Positions 8,333 to 21,998 of a DNA stretch of 64,000 nucleotides are shown here, in pieces (the first letter of the stretch is position 1; every line of letters begins with the position of its first letter). Both the position numbers and the translations under genes were made by a program. The notes under the pieces were generated by a model. That model was not told the origin of the DNA and ran no database searches. It was given only the letters and a program-made list of their open reading frames with translations. Source of the DNA: Roseomonas mucosa ATCC BAA-692 (GTDB lineage Bacteria; Pseudomonadota; Alphaproteobacteria; Acetobacterales; Acetobacteraceae); contig NZ_JHWD01000004.1 of assembly GCF_000622225.1 (NCBI RefSeq), positions 186,001 through 250,000 of the forward strand, in the 5' to 3' direction.

Positions 8333-8588
8333 CATCTCTGCCTCCCTCGCCATGTCGGTTAAAGCTCGGTGTTAAGACGCTGGCGGAAGCAACGGGTTTG
8401 AGCGGAAAGATGGTTTTAGGAGAACCGTCCCGACACGAGATCGGGAAATCCAGCCGCATCAAGGACATGGAAGGCAGGCCCCGGGCTTGTGTCTTTTCCC
8501 GCCGGAAAGGCTCGGGCATGACACGGGCGGACCGGGACGGGTGCGAGGCCGCCTCCCGCCCCTTCCGTCCCGGCAAAGGAGGCCATCG

Positions 8589-9431
8589 ATGCGGCGACGC
8601 GCTCTCCTGGCAGCCGGGACATCCGGCATGGTGACAGCGGCGGGCAGTGGCGCCGCACAAGTGGCGCCCACCCCCATGCGCCGCCGCGAATGGGAGATGC
8701 TGGCGGGCGGCGAAACGGAACGGCCCTACCGGATCTACTTCGCGGAGCCCGGCACCCCCCCACCGGCGGGCGGCTTTCCGCTCTTCCTGCTGCTGGACGG
8801 CGACGGGCATTTCGAGCCCGCGGTGGCGGCGCTGGAGGCCCATGGCGGCAGCGCGGCGATCGCGGCCATCGGCTATCCGGGGCGGAACCGGCGCGAGCTG
8901 GACTATACCGTGCCGGCCGAGCCGCCGATCCCGGAGGAAGGCGGCGCCCCCGCCTTCCTGGCCTTCGTCCGGGACGAGCTGCTGCCCCGGCTGGCACAGG
9001 AAGCAAGGCTGGACCCGGCGGACCGGAGCCTCTTCGGCCACTCCTATGGCGGCCTCTTCGTGCTCTATACGCTGTTCCGCCAGCCTGGCCTGTTCCGCGC
9101 CCATGTCGCGGCCAGTCCCTCGATCGGCTACGGCCAGGGCACGATCCTGCCGCTGGAGGCCGGCTTCGAGGCCGCCCCGCCCGAAGTCGCCCCCCGCCTG
9201 CGCCTCCTGGTCACGGTCGGCGAGTTGGAGCAGCCGCGCCCGCCCGCCCCGATCTCGGAACGCGCCCGCATCGCCCGGCAGGTGGACCGGGCGCGCGATC
9301 TGGCGGAACGGCTCTCGCAGCTCGGCCCGGCCGGACCCCGGGTCGCCTTCCACCTCTTTCCCGGCGAAACCCACCAGTCAGTCGTGGACCCGGCCATCCG
9401 CCTCGGCCTGGACTTCGTCCTGCAACGCTGA
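8589..9431 (+). CDS. exported alpha/beta hydrolase (esterase-D / siderophore-esterase-like)
   Basis: 280 residues with a twin-arginine-like N-terminus (MRRRALLAAGTSGM) suggesting export. The alpha/beta hydrolase core shows the nucleophile elbow GHSYGG with Ser152 and a late His262 in GETHQSV; the acid residue is not certain. The FGHSYGGLFVLY region and overall length resemble the IroE/Fes-like and putative esterase (esterase D) group, which hydrolyse siderophores or other esters in the periplasm. No iron-uptake genes lie beside it, so the substrate is open. The longer upstream frame lacks a signal peptide, supporting the start at 8589. It converges with holC across an 11-bp gap. Confidence 0.82.
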   Translation: MRRRALLAAGTSGMVTAAGSGAAQVAPTPMRRREWEMLAGGETERPYRIYFAEPGTPPPAGGFPLFLLLDGDGHFEPAVAALEAHGGSAAIAAIGYPGRNRRELDYTVPAEPPIPEEGGAPAFLAFVRDELLPRLAQEARLDPADRSLFGHSYGGLFVLYTLFRQPGLFRAHVAASPSIGYGQGTILPLEAGFEAAPPEVAPRLRLLVTVGELEQPRPPAPISERARIARQVDRARDLAERLSQLGPAGPRVAFHLFPGETHQSVVDPAIRLGLDFVLQR

Positions 9432-9442
9432 GGGACCGGCGT

Positions 9443-9892
9443 TCAGCCCGCCTTCTTCTCCCAGCCGCGGGCACCCTGCTGCCAGTAGGTCAGCGCATGG
9501 CCGGCTGCCTTGGCGCGGCGCCAGCGGTCGCGGGCGGCCTCGGTGGCCTCCGCGTCGTTTCCGTCGAAGAGGTCGAGCACCCGGTCGAAGCGGTCCAGCC
9601 GGGCGCTCTCGGCGCCATCCACCAGGAAGAGGAAGCGTGCCCCGTTGGGCGCCTCGTCCTCCGTGGTGAGCCAGATCGGCTGCAACTCCGCATGGCCCAC
9701 GGCGGGCGTGCCGTGCGGCAGCCAGTCGGGATCGGTGCTGAGCCAGAGCGAGGCATCCAGCGCGGCCAGCCGCTCCGGGCCGCCGCATAGCACCACGGCA
9801 CGGCCGCCGCTTTCCAGCACGCGGCCCAGCAGGCGCGGCAGGGCCTGGGCCAGCGGTGTACGCGTCAGGTGGTAGAAGCCGATCTCAGCCAC
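9443..9892 (-). CDS. holC: DNA polymerase III subunit chi
   Basis: 149 residues matching HolC, the clamp-loader accessory subunit that bridges the polymerase III holoenzyme to single-strand binding protein. The N-terminus GFYHLT is the family hallmark, followed by the LLGRVLESGGRAVVLCG segment and the conserved LWLSTDPDWLPHGT region. The start is a GTG at 9892 that overlaps the stop of the upstream aminopeptidase gene by 8 bp (GTGGCTGA). The aminopeptidase-holC order is the same as pepA-holC in many proteobacteria, which supports the call. Confidence 0.92.
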   Translation of the reverse strand: MAEIGFYHLTRTPLAQALPRLLGRVLESGGRAVVLCGGPERLAALDASLWLSTDPDWLPHGTPAVGHAELQPIWLTTEDEAPNGARFLFLVDGAESARLDRFDRVLDLFDGNDAEATEAARDRWRRAKAAGHALTYWQQGARGWEKKAG

Positions 9893-11402
9893 GCCGCCTC
9901 CGCCGGGTCTCGAAATGGTCCCGCACCAGGCGGTCGAGCAGGCGCACGCCATAGCCGCTCGGCCCCTTGGGACCCAGGGGGCCATCTTCCTCCCGGCTTT
10001 CCATTCCGGCGATGTCGAGATGCGCCCAAGGGGTGAATCCGGGGATGGACCCGGATGGCGCGCCGCTGCCCGGGCCGATGAATTCGCGCAGGAAGGCGGC
10101 GGCATGGCAGGCATCGGGGATGCCGCGGCGCCCGGTGCCGCCGGGCCAGCACTGGCGCAGGTCGGCGATGTCGCTGTGCAGGTCCTCGCGATGCGACGTG
10201 CCGATCGGCATGGGCCAGAGCGGCTCACCCACCGCCTCGCCCGCCGCCATCACCGCGTCGCGCAGCGTGTCGTCATTGCCGAACAGCCCGGCGCGGTGAT
10301 GGCCCAGCGCGGTGACGATGCTGCCGGTCAGCGTGGCGAGGTCGATGACGGCACGCGGCCGCAGCGCGGAGACCGCGTGCGTCAGCGCATCGGCCAGCAC
10401 CAGGCGGCCCTCGGCATCCGTGTCCACCACCTCCACCGTGCGGCCCGACAGGGTGCGCACCACGTCGCCGGGGCGGAAGGAGGCGGCGCCGACCGCATTC
10501 TCGGCGATGGCCAGCACGGCGGCCGCCGGGGTGCGGCTGCCACGCGCGGCGAGTGCCAGCATGGCCCCGGCGCAGGCGGCGGCCCCGGCCATGTCGGCGC
10601 GCATCTCCTCCATCCCGGCGGCGGGCTTGATGGAGATGCCGCCGGTGTCGAAGGTGATGCCCTTGCCGACGAAGACGACCGGCGCGGCCTCGCCGTCCCC
10701 CGCCCCGCCATCCCCCGGCCAGCGCAGCACCACGAGGCGGGGCGGGGTGTCCGCCCCCTGCCCCACCGCCAGCAGCGCGCCGAAGCCGGCCTTCGCCAGA
10801 TCCTTGCGGCGCCAGACCTCGACCCGCAGCCCCTCGGCGGAGAGCGCCTCCAGCCGCCGGGTGAATTCACGCGGGTTCAGCCGGTTTCCCGGCTCCGCCA
10901 CCAGGTCGCGGGCGAAGAGCGCGCCGCGCACCGAAGGCTCCTGCGCTTCCCAGGCCAGCAGCGCCAGGGCGGGGTCGTCGGCCAGGATGTCCAGCGCCTC
11001 CAGCCTCACGGCCTCCCCGGCCGCTTCTTCCGGCGGGGCATGGCGCAGTGCGTCGAAGCGCCAGCTCCGCAGCGCGGCACCGGCGGCCAGGGCGGCGGCG
11101 AGGCCCGGCTCCAGCCCGCGCGCGTCCAGCACCGCGTGGCGCGCACCCGGAAGAGCGCGTTGCAGCGCCAGGACGGCATGACCGCCCGCCTCCATCCACT
11201 GGCGCTCCGAACCGCTCCCGGCGGCGGGGCCGAGGCCGGCCAGCACCGGCCCGTCCGGGAGCAGCGAAGCCGTCTCCCCCACCGCCCCGGTGAAGCCGGC
11301 CGCCCGGGCCCGCGCCTCATGGGCATGCGGCGCGCCGGGATGCAGCGGCAGCAGGCAAGGCAGTCCCGGCGCGGCCTCCCGGTGGAACGCGATGCGCAGC
11401 AT
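9885..11402 (-). CDS. M17 leucyl aminopeptidase family protein (second paralogue)
   Basis: 505 residues with a complete M17 C-terminal catalytic domain: VGKGITFDTGGISIKP at about 243-258, the metal and bicarbonate site DTDAEGRLVLAD at about 325-336, and the ATLTGSIVTALG strand. All metal-ligand motifs look intact, so it should be an active dimetal peptidase. The N-terminal domain is short and divergent from its neighbour. Its ATG overlaps the stop of the upstream pepA by one base (TGATG), and its own stop overlaps holC, so pepA, this gene and holC form a tightly coupled operon. It is best read as a diverged tandem duplicate of pepA. The much longer frame continuing upstream reads through pepA out of frame and is not coding. 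Confidence 0.93.
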   Translation of the reverse strand: MLRIAFHREAAPGLPCLLPLHPGAPHAHEARARAAGFTGAVGETASLLPDGPVLAGLGPAAGSGSERQWMEAGGHAVLALQRALPGARHAVLDARGLEPGLAAALAAGAALRSWRFDALRHAPPEEAAGEAVRLEALDILADDPALALLAWEAQEPSVRGALFARDLVAEPGNRLNPREFTRRLEALSAEGLRVEVWRRKDLAKAGFGALLAVGQGADTPPRLVVLRWPGDGGAGDGEAAPVVFVGKGITFDTGGISIKPAAGMEEMRADMAGAAACAGAMLALAARGSRTPAAAVLAIAENAVGAASFRPGDVVRTLSGRTVEVVDTDAEGRLVLADALTHAVSALRPRAVIDLATLTGSIVTALGHHRAGLFGNDDTLRDAVMAAGEAVGEPLWPMPIGTSHREDLHSDIADLRQCWPGGTGRRGIPDACHAAAFLREFIGPGSGAPSGSIPGFTPWAHLDIAGMESREEDGPLGPKGPSGYGVRLLDRLVRDHFETRRRRRG

Positions 11403-13165
11403 CAGCCCTTGCGCGGGCGGCGGCTGCCTCCGCGGCCGCGCGAGGATCTGGCCGGCGCGGCATCGGACGGCGCCTCCGGGGCGGGTTCCGGCGCGGCGGA
11501 CAGGGCATCGGGCGTGGTGGCGGCGGGCTCCGGCGTGGCCGGGACCGGCGCGGGCTCGCCCTCCGACAGCAGGGCGGCCGAGGCAGCGCCGCCGGCCACC
11601 GCCGCCTGGGTGTCCTCCGCCGGCTCGGCGGCCGGAAGCGGCATGTCCTCGTAATGCTCCGCCACGAGGCGGTCGAGCAGCCGCACGCCCCAGGCGGTGG
11701 CGCCCTTCGGCGTGGTCGGCTGGTCCTTGCCGCTCCAGGCCGTGCCGGCGATGTCGAGATGCGCCCAGGGGCAGCCATCGACGAAGCGCTGGATGAACTG
11801 CGCCGCGGTGATCGAGCCGCCGGGCCGCCCGCCGACATTCTTCATGTCGGCGATGTCGGAGCGGATCTGCTTGTCGTAGGCCTCGCCCAGCGGCATCCGC
11901 CAGGCGAGCTCGCCGGTCGCCTTGCCGGCGGCCAGGATGCGTTCCGCCAGGCCGTTGTCGTTGGAGAAGAGCCCCGCGTGCTCGTTGCCCAGCGCCACGA
12001 TGATCGCGCCGGTCAGGGTGGCGAGGTCGATCATGAAGGCGGGGTCGAAGCGCTTCTTGGCGTACCACATGATGTCCGCCAGCACGAGGCGGCCCTCGGC
12101 GTCGGTGTTGATCACCTCCACCGTCTGGCCGGAGGCGGTGGTCACCACGTCGCCCGGGCGCTGCGCCGTGCCGGAGGGCATGTTCTCCACCAGCCCGACG
12201 ATGCCGATCGCGTCCACCCTGGCCTTGCGCCCGGCCAGCGTGGCCATGAGGCCCGCCACCGTGCCGGCGCCGGCCATGTCCCACTTCATGTCCTCCATGC
12301 CGCCGGCCGGCTTGATGGAGATGCCGCCGGTGTCGAAGGTCACGCCCTTGCCGACGAAGCAGAGCGGCTTCGCCGGCTTCTTCGCGCCCGTGCCGTTCCA
12401 GCGCAGGATCACCGCGCGCGGTTCGCGCGCCGAGCCCTGGGCCACGCCGAGCAGCGCGCCGAAGCCCAGCTTGCGCATGTCCTTGGGGCCGAGCACCTCG
12501 ACATCGAGGCCGAGCTTCTCCAGCTTCGACAGCCGGTCGGCGAATTCCTCGGGGTAGAGGACGTTCGGCGGCTCGCTCACCAGGTCGCGGGTGGTGAAGA
12601 CGCCCTGGGCGACGGCCCGGCCGGTGGCCCAGGCCGCCTTGGCGGCGGCGGGATCGTCGCAGAGCACCTTCAGCGCGGTCAGGCGCGGCTTGTCCTCCGC
12701 CTTCTCCGTCGTGCGGTAGCGGTCGAAGCGGTACATCCGCAGCGTGGCGCCCAGCGCGGCGCTCGCCGCGCCATTGCCACCCGGCGTGGCGCCGGCCGCG
12801 CCGTTGCTGCCGGCGAGCCCGGCCCAGCCGCCGACCGCGCGGGCGTCCAGCGCCGCCGTGCCCTCGGCGGCCAGGGCGGCGACGGCGGTGCCGCCCGCCG
12901 CCTCGATCGCCGGGGCGTCCAGCTCCGCCCGCTTGCCGAGGCCGACCAGCACGATCCGGTTCAGCCCGTTCCCGGGCGCGAAGAGCGTGGTGGCCTGGCT
13001 GCGCCGCGCCTTGAACTCCGCCGCCGCGATGCCGCGCGACAGGATGCCGTTCAGCGCCTGGTCCCAGTCGTGCCAGGCACCGCCGCCCAGGTCTTCCTCC
13101 GCCAGCAGGATGGCGACGGCGCCGCCTGTGGGAAGGGACGGCTTGGCGAAGGCGATATCGAGCAT
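11402..13165 (-). CDS. pepA: leucyl aminopeptidase
   Basis: 587-residue M17 aminopeptidase that removes N-terminal residues from peptides in the cytoplasm. Motifs are FVGKGVTFDTGGISIKP near residue 270 and NTDAEGRLVLADIMW near 350, with ATLTGAIIVALG following; the metal-binding Lys, Asp and Glu positions are intact. It is longer than the usual ~500 residues because of an acidic, Ala/Pro-rich tail of roughly 80 residues ending in a basic RGRGGSRRPRKG segment. That tail is low-complexity and unlike the family; in E. coli PepA also binds DNA, but whether this basic tail does so is only a guess. It is first gene of the pepA-paralogue-holC operon. Confidence 0.95.
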   Translation of the reverse strand: MLDIAFAKPSLPTGGAVAILLAEEDLGGGAWHDWDQALNGILSRGIAAAEFKARRSQATTLFAPGNGLNRIVLVGLGKRAELDAPAIEAAGGTAVAALAAEGTAALDARAVGGWAGLAGSNGAAGATPGGNGAASAALGATLRMYRFDRYRTTEKAEDKPRLTALKVLCDDPAAAKAAWATGRAVAQGVFTTRDLVSEPPNVLYPEEFADRLSKLEKLGLDVEVLGPKDMRKLGFGALLGVAQGSAREPRAVILRWNGTGAKKPAKPLCFVGKGVTFDTGGISIKPAGGMEDMKWDMAGAGTVAGLMATLAGRKARVDAIGIVGLVENMPSGTAQRPGDVVTTASGQTVEVINTDAEGRLVLADIMWYAKKRFDPAFMIDLATLTGAIIVALGNEHAGLFSNDNGLAERILAAGKATGELAWRMPLGEAYDKQIRSDIADMKNVGGRPGGSITAAQFIQRFVDGCPWAHLDIAGTAWSGKDQPTTPKGATAWGVRLLDRLVAEHYEDMPLPAAEPAEDTQAAVAGGAASAALLSEGEPAPVPATPEPAATTPDALSAAPEPAPEAPSDAAPARSSRGRGGSRRPRKG

Positions 13166-13476
13166 GACCGGAGAGCACTCCCTGCGACGCGTCGGACGGC
13201 CCGCGGACGGGAACCCTGCCCGGAAGATCCCTGCACGGGACAGCCTTCGGGGATTCCCGGAAAGGGCGCGGGGCCGCCCCGGTTCCGCCGCAACGTGCCA
13301 TGGCGGCGGCCCGGCGTGGAGGGGGCCAGCCGGTTTTAGCGCGCGGACCGTTCAGCGTGCGTATCGGCGAGAGCCGGTGCGGCGAGCCAATGAGGGAGGC
13401 CGGTGCCGGGGAATGGCGGGGGAGGCAGGCGGTTTGCCGTATGGCGCCGCACCGGCGCCGGGTCTATCCACGGTGG
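13166..13476. other. intergenic region between divergent pepA and cysQ
   Basis: This 311-bp GC-rich gap separates pepA and cysQ, so it must carry promoters for both. I see no convincing -35/-10 pair, repeat or RNA element. The cysQ frame is open through much of it but the translation there has no recognisable features. Confidence 0.4.
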
Positions 13477-14280
13477 ATGACCGATCACGAGCTTCTGGAG
13501 CTGGCCGCGCGGCTGGCGCGTTCCGCCGCCGGCGCCATCCTGGCGGTACGGGCCGCCGGCTTCGCCGTGGAGAGCAAGAGCGACCATTCGCCGGTGACGG
13601 AGGCCGACCGCGTGGCCGAGGCGATCATCCTGGAGGGGCTGCGCGCGGCGGTGCCGGAGATCCCGGTGATCGCCGAGGAGGAGGTCTGCGCCGGACGGAT
13701 TCCCGCGCTGGCGCATCGCTACTGGCTGGTGGACCCGCTGGACGGGACGCGGGAATTCGCCCAGGGCAGCGACAGCTTCGCCGTCTGCGTCGGGCTGGTG
13801 GAGGGCGACCGGGCGCTGCTCGGCGCCGTGGCGCTGCCGGCCACGGGGGAGGTCTTCGGCGGCCTCGTCGCGGCGGAAGGCCGGCCCGCCCTGGCCTGGA
13901 AGGAGGATGCCGCCGGCCGCCGCGCCATCGCCGCCCGCACCCCGCCGGAGGAGGGCATCACCGTGATGTTCAGCAACCACTACCGCGACGACCCGCGCCT
14001 GGAGCCCTTCCTGGCGGAGCGCCGGGTGGCGAAGGTGGTGAACTGCGGCTCGGCGCTGAAGTTCTGCCGGCTGGCCGAGGGCGAGGCGGACCTCTATCCG
14101 CGCTTCGGCCGCACCATGGAATGGGACACCGCCGCCGCCCAGGCCCTGCTGGAAGCCGCCGGCGGCCGGGTGCTGGACATGGCGGGCGCGCCGTTCCGCT
14201 ACGGCAAGCCGGGCTTCGAGAACGGCCCCTTCATCGCCTGGGGCCGCGGCGACGGGGCGCAGGGGCAGGCGGCGTCATGA
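13477..14280 (+). CDS. cysQ: 3'(2'),5'-bisphosphate nucleotidase (inositol monophosphatase superfamily)
   Basis: 267 residues of the Mg-dependent inositol monophosphatase superfamily. Metal-binding motifs are in order: IAEEE (about 65-69), DPLDGTREF (about 86-94) and EWDTAAAQALLEAAGG near 214-229. The combination with GSALKFCRLAEGEADLYPR is typical of CysQ, which removes the 3'-phosphate of PAP produced in sulfate assimilation or sulfotransfer. Inositol-1-phosphatase or histidinol-phosphatase activity cannot be excluded from sequence alone. The start at 13477 is chosen because the upstream in-frame extension is not conserved-looking. Its stop overlaps the ATG of the tsaC-like gene, so the two are coupled. 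Confidence 0.88.
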   Translation: MTDHELLELAARLARSAAGAILAVRAAGFAVESKSDHSPVTEADRVAEAIILEGLRAAVPEIPVIAEEEVCAGRIPALAHRYWLVDPLDGTREFAQGSDSFAVCVGLVEGDRALLGAVALPATGEVFGGLVAAEGRPALAWKEDAAGRRAIAARTPPEEGITVMFSNHYRDDPRLEPFLAERRVAKVVNCGSALKFCRLAEGEADLYPRFGRTMEWDTAAAQALLEAAGGRVLDMAGAPFRYGKPGFENGPFIAWGRGDGAQGQAAS

Positions 14281-15275
14281 CCGGACGCCTGCCGCCGGAG
14301 GCGCTGGAGCGGGCTGCCGCGCTGCTGCGGGCGGGCGATCTGGTGGCCTTCCCCACCGAGACCGTCTACGGGCTGGGCGCCGATGCCCGGAACGGGCGGG
14401 CGGTGGCCGGGATCTTCGCCGCCAAGGGCCGGCCGCGCTTCAACCCGCTGATCTGCCACTTCCCCGATGCCGAGGCCGCCTTCGCCGAGGTGGTGGCCGA
14501 CGAGCGCGCCCGCAGCCTCGCGGAACGCTTCTGGCCGGGACCGCTGACGCTGGTGCTGCCGCGCCGGCGTGGCTCGAAGGTCGATCTGCTGACCACCGCC
14601 GGCACCGAGACCATGGCGGTGCGCGTGCCCGCCCATCCCCTGGCGCGGGAGCTGCTGCGGCGGGCCGGCACGCCGGTCGCGGCGCCCTCGGCCAATCCCT
14701 CCGGCCGCGTTTCGCCGACCACGGCGGAGCATGTCCTGCAAGGGCTCGGCGGGCGCATCGCGGCGGTGCTGGATGGCGGACCCTGCGCCGTCGGGCTGGA
14801 AAGCACGGTGCTGAACCTCGCCGGCGGCCAGCCCAGCCTGCTGCGCCCCGGCGGCGTCACGGTGGAGGCGATCGAGGACGTGATCGGGGCCTTCCACGAC
14901 CCGCAGCTGGAGGAGGAGGTCGAGGAGATGCTCGCGCTGCTGGCGCGGCAGCAGGGCCTGCCCTCGCCGGGGATGCTGCGCTCGCACTACGCGCCCGGCC
15001 TGCCGGTGCGGCTGGAGGCGCGGCACCTGGACCCGCACGAGGCGCTGCTGGCCTTCGGCCGGCCCCTGCCCGGCGCCCGCCTGGCCTGGAACCTGTCGGA
15101 ACGCGGCGACCTGGCCGAGGCCGCCTCGCGCCTCTTCGCCGGGCTGCGCTTCCTGGACGAGGAGGGATCGCGCCTCGGCCTTGCCGGCATCGCCGCCATG
15201 CCTGTCCCGGCCGCCGGCTTGGGCGAGGCCATCAACGACCGCCTGCGCCGGGCGGCGGCGCCGCGCCAGGGCTGA
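14277..15275 (+). CDS. tsaC: L-threonylcarbamoyladenylate synthase (Sua5 type)
   Basis: 332 residues. The N-terminal YrdC/TsaC domain has the signature FPTETVYGLGADA (about 24-36), KGRPRFNPLICH (about 54-65), and APSANPSGRVSPTTAEHV in the middle. A C-terminal Sua5 extension (about 220-332) makes it the longer Sua5 form rather than the short TsaC form. It makes threonylcarbamoyl-AMP from threonine, bicarbonate and ATP for t6A37 modification of ANN-decoding tRNAs, with TsaB, TsaD and TsaE encoded elsewhere. The ATG overlaps the cysQ stop (ATGA). It is essential in most bacteria. Confidence 0.95.
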   Translation: MTGRLPPEALERAAALLRAGDLVAFPTETVYGLGADARNGRAVAGIFAAKGRPRFNPLICHFPDAEAAFAEVVADERARSLAERFWPGPLTLVLPRRRGSKVDLLTTAGTETMAVRVPAHPLARELLRRAGTPVAAPSANPSGRVSPTTAEHVLQGLGGRIAAVLDGGPCAVGLESTVLNLAGGQPSLLRPGGVTVEAIEDVIGAFHDPQLEEEVEEMLALLARQQGLPSPGMLRSHYAPGLPVRLEARHLDPHEALLAFGRPLPGARLAWNLSERGDLAEAASRLFAGLRFLDEEGSRLGLAGIAAMPVPAAGLGEAINDRLRRAAAPRQG

Positions 15276-15363
15276 CGCTCCCGGGAAAGCGAAACGTCGC
15301 GGCAAGGCATCCTTAACCGCCCGGGCCGCAGAAACGGCGGATGGACGCCCCGGAACCCGCCGC

Positions 15364-15753
15364 ATGATCGTCACGCCCCAGGAGGCCAGCCGGCTGATCG
15401 GGAGCGGCAGGCCGCTCCTGCTCACGGGCGCCGCCTGCCTCCTGCGCAACCTGCCGCATGGCCGCTGGATCGGTGCCGGCGGGGATGGCGGGGAGGACTG
15501 GCTCACCTGCCTGGTGCCGCCGCCGGCGCGCGAGATCCGGATCACTCGCCTGCCGCCCGGTGCCGCCGCCGGGGTGGCGCGGCTGGGCCCCGGCCGGAGC
15601 TGGCTGCTGACGCCGGGGGACCGCCTGGCCCGCCGGCTGGGCCCGCGCCCGGTCTGGCGGGCCGGGATGCGCCGGACGGGGGACCTGCTTCTCGACGGGC
15701 GCTGCGGCATGGCGCATGCCGAGGGCGCCCTCGTCCTGACGTTGCGGGAATGA
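15364..15753 (+). CDS. small protein, possibly DUF6976-like
   Basis: 129 residues beginning MIVTPQEASRLIGSGRPL. The N-terminal 45 residues (a short helix, then PLLLTGAACLLRNLPHGRWIG) recall the start of a small family I know as DUF6976, but I cannot confirm this. The rest is Arg/Pro-rich with short beta-like stretches, no signal peptide and no catalytic motif. It lies 88 bp after the Sua5 gene on the same strand and 163 bp before livH. Function is unknown. Confidence 0.6.
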   Translation: MIVTPQEASRLIGSGRPLLLTGAACLLRNLPHGRWIGAGGDGGEDWLTCLVPPPAREIRITRLPPGAAAGVARLGPGRSWLLTPGDRLARRLGPRPVWRAGMRRTGDLLLDGRCGMAHAEGALVLTLRE

Positions 15754-15916
15754 CGCGCCCTGCCCGGATGTGCGGCAGCCGCGAACGTTATCGAGGCATC
15801 CGCCCGGCGGATGCCCGGATGAATTCCACGTTGGCTCTCCGCTTCCGCTTGTCCCGGCGATGACAGCACCGGCAAACCTCGCCTAGCCTCTCCAAAAGTC
15901 GGAGGGGGATACGGGC

Positions 15917-16827
15917 TTGGCCTATGCGCTGCAGCAATTGGTGAACGGCGTCTCGCTCGGCATGATCTACGGGCTGATCGCCGTGGGATACACGATGGTC
16001 TACGGCATCGTGGGCATGATCAACTTCGCCCATGGCGACATTTTCATGATCGGCGCCTTCTCGGCCCTGATCGGCCTGCTGCTGCTCTCGGGCGGCGGCT
16101 GGATGACGGGCGGCGCGGCGATCCTGCTGGCGCTGGTCTTCTCCATGGCTATCACCGGCCTTTATGGCTGGACGGTGGAACGCGTGGCCTACCGCCCCCT
16201 GCGCGGCTCCTTCCGACTGGCGCCGCTGATCAGCGCCATCGGCATGTCCATCCTGCTGCAGAACTTCGTGCAGGTGAGCCAGGGCGCGCGGGTCAAGCCG
16301 ATGGAGCCGCTGGTGCCGGGCGGGCTGAACCTGTTCGAGCAGAACGGCTTCGTGGTGCAGATCTCCTGGGTGCAGATCGCCATCCTGGTGGTGACGCTGG
16401 TGGTGCTCACCATCTTCACCATCCTGGTGACGCGCACCTCGCTCGGCCGCGCCATGCGGGCGGTGGAGCAGGACCGCAAGATGGCCGCGCTGCTCGGCGT
16501 CAACGTGGACCGCACCATCTCGCTGGCCTTCGTCATCGGCGCCGCGCTCGCCGCCGTGGCGGGCACGCTCTACCTCGTGCGCTATGGCGTGATCGACTTC
16601 TACATCGGCTTCCTGGCCGGGGTGAAAGCCTTCACCGCCGCCGTGCTGGGGGGCATCGGCTCCCTGCCCGGCGCGGTGCTGGGCGGGTTGCTGATCGGGC
16701 TGATCGAGACCTTCTGGAGCGCCTATTTCTCCGTGCAGTACAAGGATGTCGCCGCCTTCTCGATCCTGGCGCTGACGCTGCTCTTCCTGCCCACCGGCCT
16801 GCTCGGCCGCCATGAGGTCGAGAAGGT

Positions 16828-16831
<4 letters not shown>
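15917..16831 (+). CDS. livH: branched-chain amino acid ABC transporter permease LivH
   Basis: 304-residue inner-membrane permease with about eight hydrophobic helices. The N-terminal LVNGVSLGMIYGLIAVGYTMVYG and NFAHGDIFMIGAF segments are the LivH family hallmarks, and the cytoplasmic coupling loop appears around GRAMRAVEQDRKMAALLGVN. With LivM it forms the membrane pore of a high-affinity importer of leucine, isoleucine, valine or related substrates. The start appears to be TTG at 15917, 9 nt after GGAGGG. The stop overlaps livM (ATGA), beginning a coupled livHMGF operon. Confidence 0.95.
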
Positions 16832-18284
<1,453 letters not shown>

Positions 18285-18288
<4 letters not shown>

Positions 18289-19108
18289 GCGGGATCGTGG
18301 AGCCGCCCCCGATCCTGGAGGTCGAGGGGCTGACCATGCGCTTCGGCGGGCTGACCGCCGTGGGAGGCGTCTCCTTCCAGGCGCGGCGCGGGCAGATCAC
18401 GGCGCTGATCGGCCCGAACGGCGCCGGCAAGACCACCTGCTTCAACTGCATCACCGGCTTCTACCGGCCGAGTTCCGGCACCATCCGCCTGCACCGGGAC
18501 GCGGGGACGGAGGCGCTGCACCGGCTGGCGGGGCACCGCATCGCCCGGGCGGGGGTGGCGCGGACCTTCCAGAACATCCGGCTTTTCGCCGGGATGACGG
18601 TGCTGGAGAACCTGCTGGTGGCGCAGCACAACACGCTGATGGCGGCCACCGGCTTCGGCATCGGCGCGGTGCTGGGCCTGTCGCGCTATCCGAAGGCGGA
18701 GCGCGCGGCGATCGCGCGGGCGACGCACTGGCTGGAGGAGACCGGCCTGCTGGCCCGCGCCGACGAGCCCGCGGGGGCCCTGCCCTATGGCGACCAGCGG
18801 CGGCTGGAGATCGCGCGGGCCATGTGCACCGACCCCTCCCTGCTCTGCCTCGATGAGCCGGCCGCGGGGCTCAACCCGCGCGAGAGCGAGGAGCTCGGCC
18901 GGCTGGTGCGGCGGATCAAGGAGACCGGCTGCACGGTGCTGCTGATCGAGCACGACATGGGCGTGGTGATGGGCATCTCCGACCGCGTGGTGGTGCTGGA
19001 CCATGGCAGGCTGATCGCCGACGACGTGCCGCTGGCGGTGCGGCGCGACCCGGCCGTGATCGCCGCCTATCTCGGCGAGGGCGAGGAAGGCGAGGAGGAG
19101 CACGCGGC

Positions 19109-19112
<4 letters not shown>
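18285..19112 (+). CDS. livG: branched-chain amino acid ABC transporter ATP-binding protein LivG
   Basis: 275-residue ATPase. Walker A is GPNGAGKTT near residues 44-52, preceded by LTMRFGGLTAVGGVSF. The LivG-specific GVARTFQNIRLFAGMTVLENLLVA segment lies near 88-111, the atypical signature PYGDQRRLEIARAM near 166-179 and Walker B LLCLDEPAAGLNP near 186-198. It is longer than LivF because of an insertion around 110-135. The C-terminus is Glu-rich. It drives the LivHM pore with LivF, and both ends overlap neighbouring genes. Confidence 0.95.
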
Positions 19113-19816
<704 letters not shown>

Positions 19817-19825
19817 TCCCGCCCG

Positions 19826-19864
19826 CCGGCGCCGGATGGCGGAAGTCCCGTCATCCGGCGCCGG
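19826..19864. terminator. bidirectional hairpin terminator between livF and katE
   Basis: CCGGCGCCGGATG at 19826-19838 is repeated exactly as its reverse complement at 19852-19864, and the inner bases can pair for a few more positions, giving a stem of about 16-17 bp. It lies between two convergent genes. There is no clear T-run on either side, so it may act as an mRNA-end protector as much as a terminator. Confidence 0.65.
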
Positions 19865-19874
19865 GGGCGATGCG

Positions 19875-21998
<2,124 letters not shown>

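Noticed and set aside
8354-8588. Small RNA or riboswitch between the RlpA-like and hydrolase genes
   Set aside because: No stable hairpin series or terminator seen; it is simply a 235-bp (with the chosen start, slightly longer) divergent promoter region.
9885-13301. 1138-codon minus-strand frame as one fused aminopeptidase
   Set aside because: Its first ~630 codons run through pepA out of frame and are Arg/Gly-rich noise; only the last 505 codons are the second M17 enzyme.
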